This document shows, piece by piece, positions 52,919 to 61,892 of a DNA stretch of 64,000 nt; position 1 is the first letter of the stretch; each line of letters starts with the position of its first letter. Source of the DNA: SIG480 sp045537045 (GTDB lineage Bacteria > Bacillota > Clostridia > Oscillospirales > JAAYXM01); NCBI GenBank assembly GCA_045537045.1, contig JAZSOS010000049.1, positions 1-64,000 of the forward strand, written 5' to 3'. The position numbers and the translations under genes were made by a program. The notes beneath the pieces were generated by a model that did not search any database, was not told where the DNA came from, and saw only the letters and a program-made list of their open reading frames with translations.

Positions 52919-52933
52919 ATGATGAAAAATTAG
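52919..52933 (+). other. Four-codon translated leader (M-M-K-N-stop)
   Basis: GAGGAGG lies nine bases before ATG 52919, but the frame ends after four codons. It stands at the start of the second structured region and repeats the pattern seen at 51,535. Leader-type control is inferred. Confidence 0.4.
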
Positions 52934-52965
52934 ATATAAATATTCACATTAGCCTTACGGCATTA

Positions 52966-53098
52966 CACCAATCGGTTGTTTCACAACCTCATGGTGCTGT
53001 CAGCTTTTACTGGCGTAAAATCCGACAGGATTAAATCTTTAATCTCATTTATGGGCTTTGAGTTGTATGGGTCAACAGCTCAAGTACCGGGACTGAGT
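52966..53098 (+). ncRNA. Structured region between the ATPase and HNH genes
   Basis: At least four stems follow one another: CACCA/TGGTG enclosing GGTTGT/ACAACC (52966-52996); CTGTC/GACAG (about 52998-53028); GATTAAA/TTTAATC (about 53029-53044); and TTGAGTTG/CAAC-CTCAA (about 53058-53091). No poly-T tail, so they are not simple terminators. No gene lies between 52,934 and 53,132. A riboswitch-like or intron-remnant RNA is possible; no family was recognised. Confidence 0.5.
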
Positions 53099-53132
53099 AA
53101 AAATAAATTAACAAAGGAGTAGGGAAAGACAA

Positions 53133-53816
53133 TTGAGAACGAAAGGAAGTAAAAACAAGGGATTAACAGCAGAAGAATACAAAGAACTTTTTGAGAAGTA
53201 CAAGGGCGATGTGTTGTTTGAAAATGAAGAAGCGAGACAAATGGTAAAGCATAAGCCGTACTTATTTATTACAGATAAGGGCAGAGTTCTCTCGGTAAAA
53301 AAAGACCGAATAAGAGTACGAAAACAAACACAGAGAGTGCAAAAGTATAGTAATGATACAAAAGGAAGCAACGAGAGAAAGCATTGTGTTTGTATCTTAA
53401 TAGATGGCAAACCAAAAGTCTATTATACACACCTACTGGTCGCAGAATATTTTTCCGATAAGATTTCTTCATTTGTTACTGGAGATGAAGATAAAACTAT
53501 CATTCATCACATTAAGGGATATGATCCAACATCAGATAGTAATAATAATGTGAATAACCTCATCCGAATGAATCCACGTACACACCTGTTGATGCACAGT
53601 ATGGGGGTTAAGTCAACAGAGGAAGAAAGGCAGAAATGGAGAGAAAGAATATATAGAGTGATAGGAGATAAGCACTGTATGTTTTATAAATCTCCTGATG
53701 GGCAGTATTCAGGGGTTCTACCTTTGACAGACAAAGAGTTTGAATTATTATCAAACTCCGAAGAATATAAGAACAAATTTTTAGAAAATCACTTAGAAAA
53801 GAAAGGAATTATTTAA
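53133..53816 (+). CDS. HNH endonuclease-like protein
   Basis: 227 residues. A short basic N-terminus, then a NUMOD4-like segment (YLFITDKGRVLSVKKDRIRV, about 43-62), then an HNH motif: His125-His126 (IIHHIKGYDP), Asn142 and His151 (NNLIRMNPRTHLLMH). This order matches homing-type HNH enzymes carried by phages. It may be a free-standing homing enzyme or a packaging-linked nuclease. Start TTG 53133 follows AAAGGAG by 12 bases, a long spacing, and no better start is nearby. It is 3 bases from the next gene's start. Confidence 0.77.
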   Translation: MRTKGSKNKGLTAEEYKELFEKYKGDVLFENEEARQMVKHKPYLFITDKGRVLSVKKDRIRVRKQTQRVQKYSNDTKGSNERKHCVCILIDGKPKVYYTHLLVAEYFSDKISSFVTGDEDKTIIHHIKGYDPTSDSNNNVNNLIRMNPRTHLLMHSMGVKSTEEERQKWRERIYRVIGDKHCMFYKSPDGQYSGVLPLTDKEFELLSNSEEYKNKFLENHLEKKGII

Positions 53817-53818
53817 TT

Positions 53819-54049
53819 ATGATTATGAATAACGAAAGCAAAAACAAGAATCCATTTATCCAACTCGGCTGGATTGTAATGCCTGAAGATATAGATAATC
53901 CGGATGGAAATATTGATTATTATGGGCTGTATATGAGAACTGATAAGTGGGTGCGCTATCCATCAAATAATGTGCAGCAAAGCGAAAGCACTGAGACAAA
54001 GCGAATGTCTTTCGGAGAGAAACTAAAATGGGTATTCAGCAACAAATAG
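53819..54049 (+). CDS. Unknown 76-residue protein
   Basis: Acidic, with WIVMPEDIDNPDGNIDYYGLYMRT in the middle and a basic C-terminus (KLKWVFSNK). ATG 53819 or ATG 53825 could serve. It overlaps the gp10-like gene by 22 bases, so coupled translation is likely. No family recognised; small phage proteins of this kind are often located just before tail genes. Confidence 0.45.
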   Translation: MIMNNESKNKNPFIQLGWIVMPEDIDNPDGNIDYYGLYMRTDKWVRYPSNNVQQSESTETKRMSFGEKLKWVFSNK

Positions 54050-54477
54050 ATAAAATCATTCGGAAGCACGACTTAAGATTAAAAGTCATAGCCGATAAGG
54101 TTATGACAGAGACAAAAGACGAGTTGATTAGAAGACTTGACGAAGATTTCTATAAAAGCTACTCGCCTTTGGATTACGAGCGCTCGTATGATCTGATATC
54201 TGCTGTTGACGGTCGTATAACCAAGAACGGCGTAGCAGACTATACCATCGAAGTCTACTTCGACGAGACAAAAATTCGTCCGAGAAGTCGAGCGGGCTTT
54301 AGTGCTCATATGGGATTTGATGGCAAACCGTTTGTGCATGGGATTGTTGAGGCGATAGAACACGGCTTTAAAAGCAAATATAACCCGCGGCACGGCGAAG
54401 AGTTTAAGATAATATCAAAAACGCAAAAAGATGCAGAAAAAATAGCTAATAAGCTATTAAAAAGTTATATAAAATGA
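54028..54477 (+). CDS. Putative HK97 gp10-like tail protein
   Basis: 149 residues. The pattern fits the HK97-gp10/tail-completion family: an N-terminal amphipathic helix, a conserved central region (RSRAGFSAHMGFDGKPFVHGIVEAIEHGF) and a basic C-terminal helix (KDAEKIANKLLKSYIK). In phages this protein lies just before the major tail protein and caps the tail top. Here the next gene is small and the major tail protein is not seen. Identification is by pattern, not by a strong signature. Confidence 0.5.
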   Translation: MGIQQQIDKIIRKHDLRLKVIADKVMTETKDELIRRLDEDFYKSYSPLDYERSYDLISAVDGRITKNGVADYTIEVYFDETKIRPRSRAGFSAHMGFDGKPFVHGIVEAIEHGFKSKYNPRHGEEFKIISKTQKDAEKIANKLLKSYIK

Positions 54478-54496
54478 TTTTTAGGAGGAAAACAAT

Positions 54497-54949
54497 ATGG
54501 ATAAGATTAATTACAAAGGAACAAGCCTTACAGAGCTTATAAAGCTCTCACTCATTGGTGCTGAGAATTGCACAGAGAAAAACGAAGACGGCATTACGGT
54601 TATAAATTCACTGAAGAAGCAGCTTTACATAAAGACAGTTGCAGTAGGTCGACTTCTTAAGGCTGTTGACATTAAGGAAGATGAGATGATGTCTATTTCT
54701 GATTTTGATAATTGCAATATTTCAGAAAGCAATGTAGGCACCGGGAAGAATCGCTTCATTGAGGATGTAAAGGCATTCAAGGCTATGCTTGATGATGAGA
54801 TTCGCAACGTTATTACCCGTGAGAATGATATTATGACTCGCATTAATGAGGCTATCAAAACAGAAATTACACCTGAAAATATTGCGAAACTCAACGAGAG
54901 CAAAGACGAGCTGATAGAAAAGCTTGATGAAATGAAGACCGAAGCATAA
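54497..54949 (+). CDS. Unknown tail-region protein (possible chaperone)
   Basis: 150 residues, acidic and helical (LTELIKLSLIGAE, then IEKLDEMKTEA). It lies directly before the tape-measure gene, the place of tail-assembly chaperones in siphophages. No slippery heptamer for a frameshift product was seen at its end, so the usual G/GT pair is absent or different. GGAGG precedes ATG 54497 by 8 bases. The chaperone role is an inference from position. Confidence 0.45.
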   Translation: MDKINYKGTSLTELIKLSLIGAENCTEKNEDGITVINSLKKQLYIKTVAVGRLLKAVDIKEDEMMSISDFDNCNISESNVGTGKNRFIEDVKAFKAMLDDEIRNVITRENDIMTRINEAIKTEITPENIAKLNESKDELIEKLDEMKTEA

Positions 54950-54963
54950 GAAAGGAGTGAGCC

Positions 54964-57900
54964 ATGAGCGATGATGTAATTAGGGTCAGGTTACAAATTG
55001 ACCAAAACACAGCACAATCAGTTGAGGGACAAGTCAGGAATCTTGTCTCTCGACTTAATAACCAACGAATTACGCTGAGTTTCAATTCAAGCGCGATAAA
55101 TAATTGTATATCGCAGTTGGAACGACTTGAACAGACCGCGCGAAGAATTCAGAATGCAAATATTAATATTAACGCGAATCTTAATGAGACTCAGCAGACA
55201 TATAGATTGGAGACTGAGCGTATCAGGGCATTAAGTGAACAACAGCGGGTAGCACAGCAAGTTGCTGTTGAGCGGGAGCGAACTCTCCGATCTGAGAACA
55301 ACGCAATAAGCGCATTAACTAGAGAGAACAGAACGTTAACCGTTAATCGCAACATTACCGAAGAGGTTACAAACAATGTAAGGCACACTCACGAGCATAT
55401 CAGGAGAGCGGGCGATGCGACTAATGATTTTGTGGCGCATTTAGGGCGCGGATTACAGCATTTAATCCAGTACCGGATTTTCAGTGAACTTTTAAATAAA
55501 TTCTCTGAAGGTTTCCAAGAGCTTAAATCAACGGATGATGCTATGGTGTCATTAAAAAAGGTCACTGATGAAACTGATGAAAAATACAATCAATTTCTTG
55601 ATTCAGCAAGAGAAAAAGCAGATAGACTTGCCCGTTCTGTATCAAGTGTTGTAGACCAAACTGCACGATGGGCAAAACTCGGATTTAACGTAGAGGAAGC
55701 AGCTATACTTTCCGAAACATCTTCTATCTACGCTAATGTTGGCGAAGTCTCAGATGAAACCGCCGTATCAGATATTGTTACGGCAATGAAAGCATTTAAT
55801 ATTGAAGCAAAAGACAGTATTCAGATTATAGATAAACTCAACAATCTCGGCAATAAATTTGCAGTCAGCTCAGCAGGTTTGGGCGAGGGATTGTCAAAAT
55901 CCGCTTCTGCTCTTAAGTTTGCAGGTAACGACATAAACCAAACTTTGGCAATGATTACAGGTGGTACTGAAATAGTTCAGGATGCTTCAATAATGGGCAA
56001 TGCCCTCAAGGTTTTAAGTATGCGTATCAGAGGAATGAAGGGCGAGCTTGAAGAACTCGGCGAGGAGTATGAAAATGTCGAGTCAATTTCTAAAATCCAA
56101 ACGCAAATCCTCAACCTCACACATGGTGCGGTAAATATATTTGATGATAACGGTAACTTTAGAAGCACATATAACATTTTAGAGGATATCGCCGAAGTAT
56201 GGGAGCGCATTTCACAGACAGACCAAGCGGCACTTCTCGAAACTATAGCTGGGAAGCAAAGAGGTAATCAGATATCAGCATTAATTCAGTCGTTTCAGTC
56301 AGGACAAGCACAAAAAGCTCTTTCTGATGCTATCAACTCGAGCGGGAGCGCTCTTAAAGAACAGGAACGCTGGTTAGACAGCATCGAGGCGAAGCAACAG
56401 AAAGTATTCACCGCATGGGCTAACTACATTGCAGGGATGTCTAACGTCGAGACTATTAAAGGATCATTAGACCTGTTAGCATCTGCTATAGACGCGCTTA
56501 ATGCGCCTGTAGGTCGGCTAATTAGCCAAATAATTCTTGTTAATACGGCTCTCGCGTTAACCGGGAGATTATGGAATGGTATTCGCGCACGTTCAATCAT
56601 AGCTGATACTCTCGCTGTCGGTGTCGCTGAAGGCAGTCTCGGCACTGCAATAGGATTGGTTACTGAGCAGTTAGGTAGACAAGCATTAGCTTGGATTGCT
56701 TCTCCGCTTGGAATGGCAACAGTGGCGGCAGTTGGTATATATGCTATCGTCAAAACGGTCGATTCCCTCACCATATCGCTTGAAGAATCCCGCGAAGCAC
56801 TTTCTAACTTAAAGTCGGAATATTCAAGTATAAAATCCGAATTGCAGGGATTGAATGACGAGCTTCAAACCACCCGACAGAGACTTGCCGAGCTTGAAAG
56901 TAAGGACAAGCTTACATTTACTGAGAACGAGGAACTCGAAACTCTCCGCAAGCAGAATAATGAACTTGAGAGACAAAATGATTTGCTTGAAATGCAAGAA
57001 AAAATCAAAGCAAAAGAAGTTAACGATAAGTTTGTTGAAACAATGGAATCTGATGCTGGCAAGATAGAATATGCTTCTGGTAATACAAAAAGAAAAGAGA
57101 CTCGTGGTGGATATGCATACGAAGTAAATGTAACAGACATTACCGAAAAAGAGTATGCCTTTAACCAAATAAAAGAATTGTCTAAGCTGTATGCCGAAAG
57201 AGAAAAAGCGACAACAGAAGAACAAATAAAGGCAATTAATAAAAGAATAGAGACAGTCAACAAGTATATTCAAGACAAAAATAAAGAATGGTCAGAAGAT
57301 GCCGAAGGTATAGAATACATTCAAAATCCAACCACAGAAGATGATAAAAAGGTTAATGAATGGATTGACTTTATAAACGACTTCCAAGACAAAATGGCTA
57401 TTGCTATGGGTGGTACAGATGCTAAAACAAATGCATTTAACCGAATAGTCGACAACTGGCAGTTTGATGAAGCATTGCAAGGACTCCAAGACTTAGGTAA
57501 GCAAGGCAAGGTTACAGCAGAAATGCTCAAAGATCCTGCGTATGGTGACTTTATTCAAAAGCTCATTGATATAGGCTTTATATCCGGAAGAACCGACTAT
57601 GATTTACAACAGGTGGCTAACGCCTTCAATGGAGTTGGACAATCAGCTCAGGATGCGAGAAAAGAGCTTACTAAGTATGCAGAGGCGAAAAACGGTGTAA
57701 TTGCCAAAAAATTAAACACTGAAGATGATATACGCCAGCTCATAAATTTAGCGAACGCAGCGGGTGCAAGTGCGGATGCCTTAAACCGTCTTGAGATTAT
57801 GCGGCAAAACCTACTCCCGGGAGCAAGCAAAGATGCAAAGCGTCGTGGTAACTATATCAAGCGCACAATTGAAAATGGTAGCTTTAATTTTGGTTTTATT

Positions 57901-59880
57901 CCGCTGAAGGCAGAAGATTACATAGACAATAGCGGTGGTAGTTCATCCGGTGACGATTCTTCCAAATCTTCTGACAAAGACAAGCCCGATAAAGCAGACC
58001 CGACAGATGCAATAATCAATCGCATAGCCGCTCCTGTCGAAGCACTTGAAAGACAGGGCGAAATCATTGATAATCAGCTTGATATGGTCGACGCCGAAAA
58101 AGAGTATGACAAGTATGTTGAACTCACAAATAAAGCTCTCGATAATAGGCTCAAGACCATTGAAGCAAGCAAGACTGCTCAAAACGAACTCAGTAAAGAA
58201 GCACAAAAGATACGAGATAAGTATAAAGGTATAGATGTTGACTCTTTCTTCCATGCTAACGGCGAATTTACAGAAGCATACAATAGTTATCATGATTCAT
58301 TCGGCTCTAAGGCAAAACAAGAAGCCTTTGCAGACGATATGAAGATGATACAGGAGTTCAAAAAAGAATGGTTTGAGTATTACGATGACATTATGGGTCT
58401 TGAAAAGGAAGTCTTTGATTTACGCAAAGATTTACAAGATGCACACTATGACCACCTTTCAAGTCTTATCGACCAACTCGAACGCCATGCAGACCTTCGT
58501 GAGAAACAAGCCGAGGACGACAAAGAACATTACGACTACCTTATAGATAAAGAGCAAGCCCTTCTCGACATGAAGAAAGCACAGTTTGGTCTTGAAAATA
58601 AACTTTTGTCTGCAAGAAGAGAAGCAGAGAAAGCTCTTGCAACATCTAAGATAGGTTCTGAATATCTCGATGAAGAAACCCGCAATCTTGTCTACAACGA
58701 AGACGATTATAAGTTAGAGATGGACAAGATAAAGGAAATCTCTGGCGAGGTAGATGGACTTACCGAAGAATATATATCCAAACTTAATAAGTTGGGTGAA
58801 GAGGAGATATATAAAGCCGAGGAAATCACGGCACAGTATGAGCGTAGACTTGCCCTCAAAGAGAAAGAACTTGAAATTGTACAGGCTGAGATTGACCTTC
58901 AGAAGAAGCAAGATGCGCTTAATAATGTTCTTGCAGAAAAGAATATCCGACAAATAGTTGACGGCAAATGGGTATGGACACACGACACAGACCAGCTCCG
59001 TCAGGCGACTGAGGATTTAGCAGATGCGAAAGCTCAGGTAGAACAGCTTGAACGCGAGAAAACGCAGTTGGAGTATACCAACAGCTTAAAGGCTCGAATT
59101 GGTCAGTGGCAACTTGAACAAGAAGCTATTGACAATGCAATGGAAGACCTTCATGATAAGATTGAAGAGTTTTCTACTAAGGTAGAACTCCTCAAAGACC
59201 CGCTTGATAATTTTGCAGATATTGTAAACGAGCTGACGGCTGAATTAGGTAGCATTAACATTGAAAGCTATACAAGCAGTAGTTCATCAAATGGTTCAGG
59301 TTCTTCATCCGGTTCTTCTTCAAGCTCCGGCAGATGGGGTAGCGTAGACCCAAATGCTAATGTTGGTTCTGTTGTCCAGCAGATGATGAACAACTCTACC
59401 AAATGGCACGTTTCAGACAGCGCTACCAAGGCAGAGCTTCACGCGACAAACCAAAAGCTTGCGGCTTCAATTGGCGCGGATTATAACCCGTCAAACGGCA
59501 AATATTATCAGAATGGCAAACCGCTTTATGACAGTGGCGGTGTTCTTAAAGGACTTGGCGGAATAAAGGCAACCGAGAAAGATGAGATTGTTCTTTCTCC
59601 GAGCCTTACCGAAAAGATACTTACTCCCGAGAACAACCTTCTGTTTGATAGGTTTGCGAATAACCTTGAAACTATTTTTGATATGAATACGCTTAGACCA
59701 TTGGCAGATATGTTCAATATCCCGAAACCAAATGTGGACTTCTCTAAGAATATTGCAGACAGAGCTGTAACTAATAATTACAACATGAACGGCAATGTGA
59801 ATATCACGGAAGCTGATGACATTGAAGACACACTTAGAAGACTGCTCCACACAGTACAGGCAAAATCCCTCAATAACTAA
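54964..59880 (+). CDS. Phage-type tail tape-measure protein
   Basis: 1638 residues. N-terminal 150 are coiled coil (QNTAQSVEGQVRNLVSRLNN); about 160-500 resembles the TIGR01760 tape-measure core (SDETAVSDIVTAMKAFNIEA, SKSASALKFAGNDINQTLAMI). Hydrophobic segments lie near 520-540 and 575-600, the usual membrane-active stretch. Two more coiled coils (about 620-775 and 1020-1430), a Ser-rich linker (about 1437-1458), then a C-terminal domain with YDSGGVLKGLGGI. Tail length scales at about 1.5 angstrom per residue in known phages, which would give about 245 nm. No head or baseplate gene accompanies it in the element. GGAGTG precedes ATG 54964. Confidence 0.85.
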   Translation: MSDDVIRVRLQIDQNTAQSVEGQVRNLVSRLNNQRITLSFNSSAINNCISQLERLEQTARRIQNANININANLNETQQTYRLETERIRALSEQQRVAQQVAVERERTLRSENNAISALTRENRTLTVNRNITEEVTNNVRHTHEHIRRAGDATNDFVAHLGRGLQHLIQYRIFSELLNKFSEGFQELKSTDDAMVSLKKVTDETDEKYNQFLDSAREKADRLARSVSSVVDQTARWAKLGFNVEEAAILSETSSIYANVGEVSDETAVSDIVTAMKAFNIEAKDSIQIIDKLNNLGNKFAVSSAGLGEGLSKSASALKFAGNDINQTLAMITGGTEIVQDASIMGNALKVLSMRIRGMKGELEELGEEYENVESISKIQTQILNLTHGAVNIFDDNGNFRSTYNILEDIAEVWERISQTDQAALLETIAGKQRGNQISALIQSFQSGQAQKALSDAINSSGSALKEQERWLDSIEAKQQKVFTAWANYIAGMSNVETIKGSLDLLASAIDALNAPVGRLISQIILVNTALALTGRLWNGIRARSIIADTLAVGVAEGSLGTAIGLVTEQLGRQALAWIASPLGMATVAAVGIYAIVKTVDSLTISLEESREALSNLKSEYSSIKSELQGLNDELQTTRQRLAELESKDKLTFTENEELETLRKQNNELERQNDLLEMQEKIKAKEVNDKFVETMESDAGKIEYASGNTKRKETRGGYAYEVNVTDITEKEYAFNQIKELSKLYAEREKATTEEQIKAINKRIETVNKYIQDKNKEWSEDAEGIEYIQNPTTEDDKKVNEWIDFINDFQDKMAIAMGGTDAKTNAFNRIVDNWQFDEALQGLQDLGKQGKVTAEMLKDPAYGDFIQKLIDIGFISGRTDYDLQQVANAFNGVGQSAQDARKELTKYAEAKNGVIAKKLNTEDDIRQLINLANAAGASADALNRLEIMRQNLLPGASKDAKRRGNYIKRTIENGSFNFGFIPLKAEDYIDNSGGSSSGDDSSKSSDKDKPDKADPTDAIINRIAAPVEALERQGEIIDNQLDMVDAEKEYDKYVELTNKALDNRLKTIEASKTAQNELSKEAQKIRDKYKGIDVDSFFHANGEFTEAYNSYHDSFGSKAKQEAFADDMKMIQEFKKEWFEYYDDIMGLEKEVFDLRKDLQDAHYDHLSSLIDQLERHADLREKQAEDDKEHYDYLIDKEQALLDMKKAQFGLENKLLSARREAEKALATSKIGSEYLDEETRNLVYNEDDYKLEMDKIKEISGEVDGLTEEYISKLNKLGEEEIYKAEEITAQYERRLALKEKELEIVQAEIDLQKKQDALNNVLAEKNIRQIVDGKWVWTHDTDQLRQATEDLADAKAQVEQLEREKTQLEYTNSLKARIGQWQLEQEAIDNAMEDLHDKIEEFSTKVELLKDPLDNFADIVNELTAELGSINIESYTSSSSSNGSGSSSGSSSSSGRWGSVDPNANVGSVVQQMMNNSTKWHVSDSATKAELHATNQKLAASIGADYNPSNGKYYQNGKPLYDSGGVLKGLGGIKATEKDEIVLSPSLTEKILTPENNLLFDRFANNLETIFDMNTLRPLADMFNIPKPNVDFSKNIADRAVTNNYNMNGNVNITEADDIEDTLRRLLHTVQAKSLNN

Positions 59881-59885
59881 AACAC

Positions 59886-59915
59886 GAGCGGGCGGTTTAA
59901 TCGTGCCGTCCGCTC
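59886..59915. other. GC-rich hairpin, no poly-T
   Basis: GAGCGG / TCCGCTC arms enclosing GCGG...CCG, just past the tape-measure stop. It is one of several GGGCGG-type hairpins in this AT-rich element (also near 43,303, 45,661 and 46,212). Confidence 0.45.
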
Positions 59916-59946
59916 ACCCAAAAAACGAAAAAGGAGAAATGAATTA

Positions 59947-60231
59947 TTGACGAATAATATAATAAATTATAATCCGCGAAAGATTTTAGTGTTTCCGTCG
60001 GTTGGAATTTCATATAATAACGACGGTGATGCTTGTATGAACGAGACTAATCAAAACTCACAGTACATAAGAGAAAATTCCGTTATTAACATCGAAAGAT
60101 TTTTCACAACTAATAACGTAAATATAAATGACATATTAAAAATGTATGTGGTAGAAAATTTGGACAAAAGATGTTACAATAATAATACCAATACAACTGT
60201 TGTGTCCCACACAAAGGAGGTAAATGAATGA
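59947..60231 (+). CDS. Unknown 94-residue protein before the integrase
   Basis: Asn-rich and Cys-poor (TNNIINYNPRKILVFPSVG, later NNNTNTTVVSHTKEVNE). TTG 59947 is preceded by AAGGAG at a usable distance; an ATG at 59939 reads only three codons. It overlaps the recombinase start by four bases (ATGA), so coupled expression is likely. In some serine-integrase elements a small excisionase gene sits next to the integrase; the sequence gives no HTH that would prove this. Confidence 0.5.
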   Translation: MTNNIINYNPRKILVFPSVGISYNNDGDACMNETNQNSQYIRENSVINIERFFTTNNVNINDILKMYVVENLDKRCYNNNTNTTVVSHTKEVNE

Positions 60232-61877
60232 GGGAACAACAGGTAAAAAAAGTTTATAGGACTGCTCTATATCTAAGACTGTCAAAAGATGATGAAGGAG
60301 CTGGGGAAAGCTCAAGTATTACAACTCAAAGAAGCATTTTACAAGAGTATGCAGACAAACATGGATTGGTAGTTGTTGACGAGTATTCGGATGACGGGTT
60401 CTCCGGCACAAACTATGACCGACCAGAATTTAAACGCATGATTGAGGATATTGAAAACGGTAAGATAAACTGTGTCCTTACAAAAGACCTATCGCGGTTA
60501 GGGAGAAACAGTGCACGAACAACAGACTTACTGGATGAATATTTCCCTGCACACAGAGTACGTTACATATCCGTTATTGATGGTTATGATTCCTTTAATC
60601 TGACAAGCGGAACATCTATGACAGCATCGTTTATGACAGTCATGAATGAGATGTATGCGAGAGATATAAGCAACAAGATACGTACTGCGTTTAACGCAAA
60701 AATGGAACGTGGCGAATGCATAGCGAGCTTTGCACCATATGGTTATAAGAAAGATGTGGAGCATGGCAATAAAAACCGATTAGTTATCGACTACCAAGTT
60801 GCGCATGTTGTAAAAGAAATTTTTCAAATGGCAGCAGACGGAAAAGCACCAAGCGAGATTGCAAAACACTTGAATAATAAATGTGTTGCGACTCCGGCAG
60901 TGTACCGTTGTATGTCTCGACCATATCTTAATGTTGATAACTATACACAGCGCAAGGAATGGACTTCTGCTATGGTTTGTAAGATGCTGAAAAACGAGGT
61001 GTATTTAGGAAAGACCCTGCAAGGCAAGACTAACAAAATATCGTTCAAAAGCAAAGTAACACAAGCAAGACCAAGAAGTGAATGGATAGTGATTGAGAAC
61101 ACGCATGAGCCATTAATCACAGAGGAGATGTTCAACATTGTCCGAAATCGAAGTGTATCACGGCGTTGTTTGCCGACGAAAGGATTTACAAATGTTTTTG
61201 CCGGTATAGCCAAGTGTGCTGATTGCGGAAGAAATATGAGTCTTGCACCATCGAGGAAAAAGGGTACGACATATAATTTGTGTTGTGGCGGTTATAAAGC
61301 TTATGATTCCACCGAATGCAGTAATCACTTTATAAGTTATGATTTGCTCTATGATGCCGTTCTTCAAGAGTTGCAAGGTTGGTTGGCGTTATCTCAAGAT
61401 GACAAAACCAAAATAGCAAAGGAACTTGAGCAAGAGAAAATGCACCGGACAGAAAACACAGGAGCAAATCAAACAATTGCTAACATGAAAAAGAGAGTTG
61501 ACGAGCTTTCTTTTTTGATGAAAAAGCTGTTTGAAAACTACACATTTAACCGAATAAATGAAGCGATGTATGAAAAACTGTCTGCTGAATACAGTAATGA
61601 ATTAACAGACCTTGAAAAAGCCATCGAAGATATCAGAGGCAATGTTAAAGTCGAACAAGACAGAAAAGACAGATATAATAATTTCTTTTCTCTTTTGGAA
61701 GAAGTAACCGATGTCAAAGAACTGACAAAGCCACTGCTTCAAAAGTTAATTGAGCGGATAGAGATAGAGCAGGGTGAATACTACAAAGAGGAAAACGGAA
61801 AAAGGCTGAAAAGGCAGACTGTACGCATATATTATCGCTTTATCGGATGTGTGGGAGAACAAGAAAAAACACCCTAA
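60228..61877 (+). CDS. Large serine recombinase (integrase)
   Basis: 549 residues. The N-terminal resolvase domain has the catalytic Ser19 (LYLRLSKDDEG) and the DRLxR-type motif LTKDLSRLGRNSA. A recombinase domain follows (about 170-300), then a zinc ribbon (CADCGRNM ... CCGGYKAYDSTECSNH) and a long coiled coil. This is the TnpX/TndX type that moves Clostridial mobilisable elements. It carries the GSGxS/M-type features of integrases and lies at the right end of the element, with the stop 10 bases from the junction. RBS AAAGGAGG. It is the only full-length site-specific integrase in the element. Confidence 0.95.
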   Translation: MREQQVKKVYRTALYLRLSKDDEGAGESSSITTQRSILQEYADKHGLVVVDEYSDDGFSGTNYDRPEFKRMIEDIENGKINCVLTKDLSRLGRNSARTTDLLDEYFPAHRVRYISVIDGYDSFNLTSGTSMTASFMTVMNEMYARDISNKIRTAFNAKMERGECIASFAPYGYKKDVEHGNKNRLVIDYQVAHVVKEIFQMAADGKAPSEIAKHLNNKCVATPAVYRCMSRPYLNVDNYTQRKEWTSAMVCKMLKNEVYLGKTLQGKTNKISFKSKVTQARPRSEWIVIENTHEPLITEEMFNIVRNRSVSRRCLPTKGFTNVFAGIAKCADCGRNMSLAPSRKKGTTYNLCCGGYKAYDSTECSNHFISYDLLYDAVLQELQGWLALSQDDKTKIAKELEQEKMHRTENTGANQTIANMKKRVDELSFLMKKLFENYTFNRINEAMYEKLSAEYSNELTDLEKAIEDIRGNVKVEQDRKDRYNNFFSLLEEVTDVKELTKPLLQKLIERIEIEQGEYYKEENGKRLKRQTVRIYYRFIGCVGEQEKTP

Positions 61878-61886
61878 ATTTCCATC

Positions 61887-61892
61887 TACACG
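61887..61892. other. Right attachment junction
   Basis: TACACG. The FeoB front half ends at codon TGT (61890-61888) immediately inside it. Beyond that Cys codon the leftward frame reads 14 foreign codons (from RWKFRV) before a stop. Confidence 0.85.

Larger units (their letters stand above)
41518..61892. mobile_element. Integrative element inserted in feoB (20.37 kb)
   Basis: Bounded by the hexamer TACACG at 41518-41523 and 61887-61892, each on the feoB side of a feoB fragment. The right end carries a large serine recombinase whose stop is 10 bases from the junction. Genes from 41,871 to 46,596 run left and most from 46,814 to 61,877 run right from a central control region. The cargo is more AT-rich than the flanks and rich in short overlapping genes. 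Contents: small resolvase, sigma-like factor, J-domain protein, two toxin-antitoxin modules, SF2-like ATPase, HNH endonuclease and a partial tail module. No relaxase or type IV secretion gene, and no head gene, was seen. Confidence 0.92.

Noticed and set aside
41518..61892. Intact siphophage prophage
   Set aside because: Tape-measure and gp10-like genes are there, but no terminase, portal, capsid, tail tube, baseplate or lysis gene was seen.
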